Shown: positions 30,219-34,515 of the stretch, in pieces
Layout of the letters: each line of letters begins with the position of its first letter
Numbering within the stretch: position 1 is the stretch's first letter
From: Chloroflexota bacterium
Lineage (GTDB): Bacteria > Chloroflexota > Chloroflexia > QHBQ01
Direction: 5' to 3'
Assembly: GCA_025355955.1 (NCBI GenBank)
Contig: JANXYP010000110.1
Span: 1 to 34,515 of the forward strand
Length of the DNA stretch: 34,515 nt
Notes under the pieces: generated by a model
Databases searched by the model: none
What the model was told of the DNA's origin: nothing
Seen by the model: only the letters and a program-made list of their open reading frames with translations
Program-made: the position numbers and the translations under genes

Positions 30219-31712
30219 ATGAAGTGTCTCAATTGCCAGACGGAGAATGATGAGCAGAACATCACCTGCCGCACCTGTGGCCTATCGCTGCATTCCGCCC
30301 GCGCAAACCTCTATCTCGATCGCGCCGAAGTTAGCATCAACAGTGGGCGATCCGACGAAGCTAGCGCCAGCATGGTGATGGCTGACCGCGAGATGCTGAC
30401 CTTGAGTAGCGAACAGCGCAGTCAGTATCTGCTTACCGCTCGTGCTTTCTATCTGCAAGGGCTAATCTACTATAACCGTGGGGCTTTGGATCAAGCTCGT
30501 GCGGAGCTACTGCTGGTTGTGCGTAACCTGGAAGCGCGGACTGATGGCGCTGCGCTACTGGTGAAGGCGTTCAACGTCCTCGGCAACGCCAGCTACTATC
30601 AAGGCCAGATCGATGAGGCGCTCACCCATTATCAGCGTAGCAGCGAGATTGCAATTTCGGTGGGTGATCATATAGGCGCATCACGGGCGTTGGGCAACGA
30701 AGCAAGTATGTGCATCGGCCAGCAAGCGATTGAGGAAGCGCTAGCCATCTACAACCGCAGCCTTGATCACGCTCGCCTGAGCAACGATCCGCTGGCCCTG
30801 GCGCAGAGCTATCGCGTGTTGGGCTGGATGCACGCCAATTATGGCTCGCTGCAGTTGGCGCGAGACTACATCGCCCAGTCGCTAAACCTGGTCGAGCGCC
30901 TCGAAGTTCTCGATATCCGTTGTCTCATTCTCAGCGAAGCGGGCAACATTTACACCAAATGCGGCGATCTGGAGCGGGCGGAAGACTGCCTGCGTAAGGC
31001 CGAGGTGCTGATACACGGCACCGGCAACCGACTGGTCGAAGAGGGGGTAGAGGTGAACATGGCCGAGTTGATGCGCCAGAAGGGTGATGTGCCAACCTGG
31101 TACGATTATACCACCCGCGCTTTCCGCGACTCGGATAGCAGCCTGTTTCTGCGTAGTGAAGCATCGCTGCAACTGGCTTACTACTATATCAAGCATCAGG
31201 ATTGGGTGCGTACCCGCCGCCACCTACGCTGGTTGAGCGACGCACTGAACCAGACCAAAGACGCGACTGGCTATGACAAAGCTACAGTTGATCACATCCG
31301 TGCGCTGTTGTACTCCGGCCTGGGCGAGTGGCAAGAGAGCGACAAGTGCTTCACGCTGGCGCTGGCGAGCGATGCGCTTAGTTACTACGAACTCGCCACT
31401 GTCTGGGAGGAATACGCCACAATGCTTTTGCTCTGGGCTGCCACTGAGGCGAGCGCGGCGACTCGCACGGCGGCGGAAAAAGCGGTGGCGGAGGCAGCGG
31501 CGCTGTTCCGCCAGCTTGATGTACCTCAGCGGGTCACTTATGTCTACGCCCTGCTCACTACCAGCCCCCCAGCTGCATTAGCCACTCCCATAAAAGACTG
31601 TCTGCTAACTCAGTTGACTGTATTTGGAAGCAGGGCGCACGTTAGTGCGCCTCTACGGGTAAGTCCACTGGTTTTCAGACAATCTCTTATATTACAGCCT
31701 CAGTTAGCATAA
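30219..31712 (+). CDS. Zinc-ribbon and TPR-repeat protein
   Basis: A 497-residue protein. An N-terminal zinc ribbon, CLNCQTENDEQNITCRTCGL (CxxC...CxxC), is followed by TPR-type helical repeats across about residues 40-440 (for example YLQGLIYYNRGALDQARAEL, VLGNASYYQGQIDEALTHYQ, LGWMHANYGSLQLARDYIAQ). TPR domains hold protein partners; zinc ribbons bind nucleic acid or protein. The ATG at 30219 has AAAGGA 8 nt upstream, and lies 35 nt after the binding-protein stop, so they form an operon. The last 30 or so residues (VFGSRAHVSAPLRVSPLVF and on) are encoded by repeat DNA: the stop at 31710 lies inside a family-2 element. The original stop seems to have been lost or moved. Confidence 0.78.
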   Translation: MKCLNCQTENDEQNITCRTCGLSLHSARANLYLDRAEVSINSGRSDEASASMVMADREMLTLSSEQRSQYLLTARAFYLQGLIYYNRGALDQARAELLLVVRNLEARTDGAALLVKAFNVLGNASYYQGQIDEALTHYQRSSEIAISVGDHIGASRALGNEASMCIGQQAIEEALAIYNRSLDHARLSNDPLALAQSYRVLGWMHANYGSLQLARDYIAQSLNLVERLEVLDIRCLILSEAGNIYTKCGDLERAEDCLRKAEVLIHGTGNRLVEEGVEVNMAELMRQKGDVPTWYDYTTRAFRDSDSSLFLRSEASLQLAYYYIKHQDWVRTRRHLRWLSDALNQTKDATGYDKATVDHIRALLYSGLGEWQESDKCFTLALASDALSYYELATVWEEYATMLLLWAATEASAATRTAAEKAVAEAAALFRQLDVPQRVTYVYALLTTSPPAALATPIKDCLLTQLTVFGSRAHVSAPLRVSPLVFRQSLILQPQLA

Positions 31713-31886
31713 ATGCGCCAGATTGGTGTAGGGGCGAATCGCATACGCCCTGCCGCCTGGTATCCAGGCCAATCGTAATACCAGTTAGCGGTGGTGTCGC
31801 CTGTAGATTAAGCCAGGGCGACAACGGTTCGCCCCTACAGAACTATAGCATCTCCCCGGCTAATTGGTATGAAACTGTAATACTAA
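31691..31886. repeat. Family-2 element interrupted by a family-1 element
   Basis: attacagcctcagttagca at 31691-31709 opens a family-2 copy that matches 16284-16368 up to ccaatcgtaa. A family-1 copy (31776-31870, taataccagttagcggtggt ... ctaattggtat) follows at that point. After it the family-2 right end resumes as aactgtaatactaa. Family 1 moved into family 2. Confidence 0.85.
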
Positions 31887-31899
31887 TACCAACCACTAA

Positions 31900-32646
31900 T
31901 CACTGCTTCACAATCTCCACTTTGTCGCCCACTTGCACACCATAGCGGGTGAAGAAATCGGCGTTGGCCTCCACCGCGTAGCGATAGGGGCTGGGGCTAC
32001 TGATGAAGTTCTTGTCGTCGAAAGCGACCATCTCATCCAGGCCAACTATGTACTGGTCGCCGGTGATGAAGGCGATCGAGAGCGGCAGCGGCGTGTCCTT
32101 CATCCAGAAGCTGGCGGTCGAATTGTTAGTGCCAAAATCGAACATCATGCCCTCGTCCTGGGGCAGGTTGGTGACACCCATCAGTCCTTGCACCTGCTGT
32201 ACGCCGGTAGACGCGACTGCCACCTTGAGAGTGACGATGCGGCAGCTAGTACGAATGTGCAGCGTGTCAGTGGGCAGGCCGGTTTGTGGTGTTCCTGGCA
32301 CATAGTCACGCGGAGTTGGCACCGGCGTAAGCGTGGGGGGCGGGCCAACGGTGGGGCAGGCGGCGGGCGTGGTGAGCGGTACGGAGGTTACGGTTAGCGT
32401 GGTGATCAGGGTTGCGCTGGGTGCGACGGTTGGCAACATCGCCGTGGTGGTCGGCGATGCTGGCGCAACAGTTGGCAGCGCCGCCCTCGTCGTTGCAGTT
32501 GGTGCCAGCGCTGCCGTTGCCGTCGGCGACGCGGGCGCAGGGTTGTTGTCGCAGCCAACCAGCAGCACACAACCGACTATCATGATTAGGTATGGGAACA
32601 CGCTGAATCGCGTCCCTACATAATGCCCCAGGTATTTATTCTTCAT
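31900..32646 (-). CDS. DUF192 lipoprotein
   Basis: A 248-residue lipoprotein with lipobox LVGC (Cys32), a long Thr/Pro/Ala linker (about 35-130) that would span the wall, and a DUF192 domain (about 135-248) with VQGLMGVTNLPQDEGMMFDF, SFWMKDTPLPLSIAFI and GLDEMVAFDD. DUF192 proteins are small beta-barrel proteins of unknown function, often exported. GAGGGGAT lies before the ATG. It starts 14 nt after the zinc-ribbon membrane protein gene and is probably cotranscribed with it. Confidence 0.8.
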   Translation of the reverse strand: MKNKYLGHYVGTRFSVFPYLIMIVGCVLLVGCDNNPAPASPTATAALAPTATTRAALPTVAPASPTTTAMLPTVAPSATLITTLTVTSVPLTTPAACPTVGPPPTLTPVPTPRDYVPGTPQTGLPTDTLHIRTSCRIVTLKVAVASTGVQQVQGLMGVTNLPQDEGMMFDFGTNNSTASFWMKDTPLPLSIAFITGDQYIVGLDEMVAFDDKNFISSPSPYRYAVEANADFFTRYGVQVGDKVEIVKQ

Positions 32647-32660
32647 ATCCCCTCATTCTT

Positions 32661-33524
32661 CTACAATCCGATGGGCGGCGTGATGGTGATGGGGTCGTTA
32701 AAACTGGATAGCCCAATCCGCATTGTGCCACTGATGTTGCCGCTGCTGGTGGGTAGCTTGATCAGCAGCTGCATCTGGCGTTGCAAGCTATCAGCCTTGC
32801 CGACCCAGACCTCAGCGGCGATCGTGGCCTTGCCCAGGTCGAGACCACTGCTGGCCGCCGCTAGCTTGGCAGCATCAACATCGAACTTGAGGTGGTAGCA
32901 GTCCACCCCGCCAATTATCTCATCGCTGAGGCGCATCACGTTGGTGTAATACTGGCTACTGTCGGCCAGGGCCGAGGGATCAATCAGCCCGCCAATGCCG
33001 CTGCTGCCCGCCCGTTTCACCCAGGCGGCGCTAGCGTCGCGCCGCTGCCAACTGTTGTCGCCAACAACCAACACCTCGCCAACATCAGCCCCGCGCATGG
33101 TATAGCGGTCGGGCCGCACGATTTCGCCGCTCAGGGCGAGCTGAATAGGCTTGTCGCCCGCGCCCGGCAGGTTGCTGAAGCTGGCATCCATGCTGTAGCG
33201 CATCGCATTGACCTTGTTCAGCGCAGCATCGGCATCGGCCAGGATCAGGTCAGGCGCACGGTCGCCGCTGATGCTGACCGTCTTACTGGCCGGACCGCTA
33301 AATAGCGAGCTTACCATCCAAATCATCAGCGTCAGTATCAATATTGCCATGACTACAACAGCGACGATGGGCAAGCCGCCCCGATTTGGTACTGAGGTTG
33401 CCGTCGCAGGTGGCTGATAGGTGATTGCAGATGGCAGGGGCAGCGGGGTTAGCGCCACTCCACAGTTCACGCAATAAGTTGCAGTCGGTGGGTTGTCCGT
33501 GCCACAGTTGCCGCATTTGGTCAT
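32661..33524 (-). CDS. Zinc-ribbon, membrane-anchored protein with lipoprotein-like outer domain
   Basis: A 287-residue protein. Residues 1-25 are a zinc ribbon (CGNCGTDNPPTATYCVNCGV) inside the cell. A membrane helix follows at about 52-75 (GLPIVAVVVMAILILTLMIW). The outer part (about 85-287) has SFSNLPGAGDKPIQLALSGE, IVRPDRYTMRGADVGEVLVV, SWQRRDASAAWV and GIGGLIDPSALADS, a LppX/LprG-like half-barrel of the kind that holds lipids or other hydrophobic ligands. AAGGAAG before ATG 33524 supports this start over one at 33689. The layout (sensor-like ribbon inside, ligand domain outside) is common in Chloroflexota and its function is unknown. Confidence 0.72.
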   Translation of the reverse strand: MTKCGNCGTDNPPTATYCVNCGVALTPLPLPSAITYQPPATATSVPNRGGLPIVAVVVMAILILTLMIWMVSSLFSGPASKTVSISGDRAPDLILADADAALNKVNAMRYSMDASFSNLPGAGDKPIQLALSGEIVRPDRYTMRGADVGEVLVVGDNSWQRRDASAAWVKRAGSSGIGGLIDPSALADSSQYYTNVMRLSDEIIGGVDCYHLKFDVDAAKLAAASSGLDLGKATIAAEVWVGKADSLQRQMQLLIKLPTSSGNISGTMRIGLSSFNDPITITPPIGL

Positions 33525-33605
33525 CAGTGCTTCCTTGCCGGGCATGAGTTTGCGCCATACCGCACCTGGCGTGAATAAGTTAGGGAGATGAAGCGCTACT
33601 AAATT

Positions 33606-33733
33606 AAAGCCCCCAGCGGGGGTTTGGGGGGGAAATCTCATCTTACGCAAATGCCGAAGCTGGTAGATTTGCGTGCCTGGCCCAAGCATTATCGCGCTTC
33701 AAGATTTCTCCCCCGACCCCCGCTGGGGGCTTT
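33606..33733. repeat. Family-5 element, 128 bp with long inverted ends
   Basis: The left end aaagcccccagcgggggttt and the right end acccccgctgggggcttt are inverted, with gggggaaatct/agatttctccccc pairing further inside. An inner palindrome, acgcaaat/atttgcgt, lies at the centre. No ORF. Confidence 0.8.
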
Positions 33734-33762
33734 TCACTTTTCACTCATGCCTCATTACCAGA

Positions 33763-33892
33763 TAAACAAAGTTCTGATGTTCTCCCCTCCCGCCGGGAGG
33801 GGCAGGGGGTGGGTCTACCTCGCGCTGCAATCACCCACCCCAACCCCTCCCGGCGGGAGGGGAAATTACACCCCTCATCAGAACTCTGTTTA
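33763..33892. repeat. Family-4 element, 130 bp with inverted ends
   Basis: Left taaacaaagttctgatg and right catcagaactctgttta are inverted with one mismatch. Two palindromic cccctcccg-ccgggagggg cores lie inside, facing each other across gggtgggt/acccaccc. The core is like that of the tandem repeat at 1859-2052. It stands just downstream of nuoN, which is on the minus strand. Confidence 0.82.
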
Positions 33893-33924
33893 CAGGGTAC
33901 TCATCCCTCATGCCTCGTGCCTAA

Positions 33925-34515
33925 CTAAGTGCCGTTCAGCGCCTTGATGGTGAAGTCCACGATGGGGCCAGCGATGAAGAAGAATACGAAGATGCCGATT
34001 AGCGACAATCCCAGGCTGATGTTGATGGTCAGTCCGCCGGAGCGCTCCACTGGGCGGTTGTTCTGCCGCGCTTGCACCGCTTCGATGGCTCGTGGGGTGG
34101 TTGCCTCGCGGAAGAACATATACCAGATGATACGGAGGTAGTAGAAGGCGGCGATTGCGCTGTTCAACGCGCCGATGACTGCCAGCCAGCTAAGGTTGCC
34201 CTTGATTGCGGCAACGAACACGTAATACTTGCCGAAGAAGCCGACCGTGGGCGGGATGCCAGTCAACGACAGCAGGCAGATGGTCATTACTGCGGTTTGC
34301 ACTGGCGCCCACTGCGACAGGCCGCTGAAGTCGTCGAGCGTTTCGCCACCGCGATTGTGCTGCAACCAGACGATGATGCCGAATGCGCCCATGTTCATAA
34401 TCGTGTAGGCGAAGGTGTAGAACAGCACGCTGCTGACCGCCTGGTTGGGGTCGCCGGGGGCGTAGGCGCTAAGGCCGAGCAGGATATAGCCAGTATGCGC
34501 GATGCTGGAGTAGGC
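33925..34515 (-). CDS. nuoN: NADH-quinone oxidoreductase subunit N, 5' truncated
   Basis: The reading frame is open to the end of the window, so the start is missing. The part visible has AYSSIAHTGYILLGLSAYAP, TFAYTIMNMGAFGIIVWLQH, DFSGLSQWAPVQTAVMTICL, LTGIPPTVGFFGKYYVF, and AFYYLRIIWYMFF, all typical of NuoN, a proton-pumping membrane subunit of complex I. The segment is about 196 residues. NuoN usually ends the nuo operon, and it does here: no gene follows on this strand before the repeats. Confidence 0.93.
   Translation of the reverse strand, partial: AYSSIAHTGYILLGLSAYAPGDPNQAVSSVLFYTFAYTIMNMGAFGIIVWLQHNRGGETLDDFSGLSQWAPVQTAVMTICLLSLTGIPPTVGFFGKYYVFVAAIKGNLSWLAVIGALNSAIAAFYYLRIIWYMFFREATTPRAIEAVQARQNNRPVERSGGLTINISLGLSLIGIFVFFFIAGPIVDFTIKALNGT

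Overview
The window looks like a chromosomal segment of a GC-rich, single-membrane bacterium of the Chloroflexota. I infer this from two secreted proteins ending in triple S-layer-homology (SLH) modules, lipoproteins with lipoboxes, an LPXTG-like tail, zinc-ribbon/TPR and zinc-ribbon/membrane proteins, F420-type enzymes, ETF/acyl-CoA dehydrogenase genes, and many small palindromic repeats with a gggcgaac...ggttcgccc core. No rRNA or taxonomic marker is present, so the phylum call is inference.

Layout. 1-3.2 kb: the 3' end of a repeated surface protein, a LigB-type dioxygenase-like gene, a 70-bp tandem repeat, and a HisC-like aminotransferase that lacks its PLP lysine. 3.2-3.8 kb: nested repeats. 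3.8-8.7 kb: an SLH/BNR surface protein (-) divergent from a KimA-like APC permease (+). 8.7-12.6 kb: repeats, then a strong promoter, a 28-codon leader ORF, and a nitrate/sulfonate-type ABC transporter (fused double permease plus ATPase with an AAA-associated C-terminus) that has no adjacent binding protein. 12.7-13.9 kb: a PPOX-family protein and a peroxiredoxin-like gene with an in-frame TGA exactly at the first position of its CxxC motif; this is a probable selenoprotein. 14-15.1 kb (-): remnants of a luciferase-like oxidoreductase and an overlapping toxin-antitoxin pair. 15.2-18.4 kb (-): etfA, etfB and acyl-CoA dehydrogenase, a fatty-acid oxidation/electron-transfer set. 18.7-22.8 kb: a PsiE-like membrane protein, histidine ammonia-lyase, a stress-type glycine-rich protein, tRNA-Thr(CGT), and a glycine-zipper protein. 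22.9-25.5 kb (-): a second SLH protein. 25.6-27.8 kb: a PadR regulator with a membrane partner, and a double-GNAT protein. 27.8-33.9 kb: repeats, a small unknown gene, an orphan ABC binding lipoprotein with a TPR protein, and a DUF192 lipoprotein with a zinc-ribbon membrane protein. 33.9 kb to the end: the 3' part of nuoN (-).

The most notable item is the selenoprotein candidate at 13307-13921. Its UGA replaces the redox cysteine of a UxxC motif, the reading frame is intact on both sides, a stable hairpin with a G-containing loop sits 20 nt downstream, and the promoter is placed so that the transcript would be nearly leaderless. A standard gene caller would split it into two false genes. Next come the HisC-like pseudoenzyme and at least five families of miniature inverted-repeat elements, several nested in one another.
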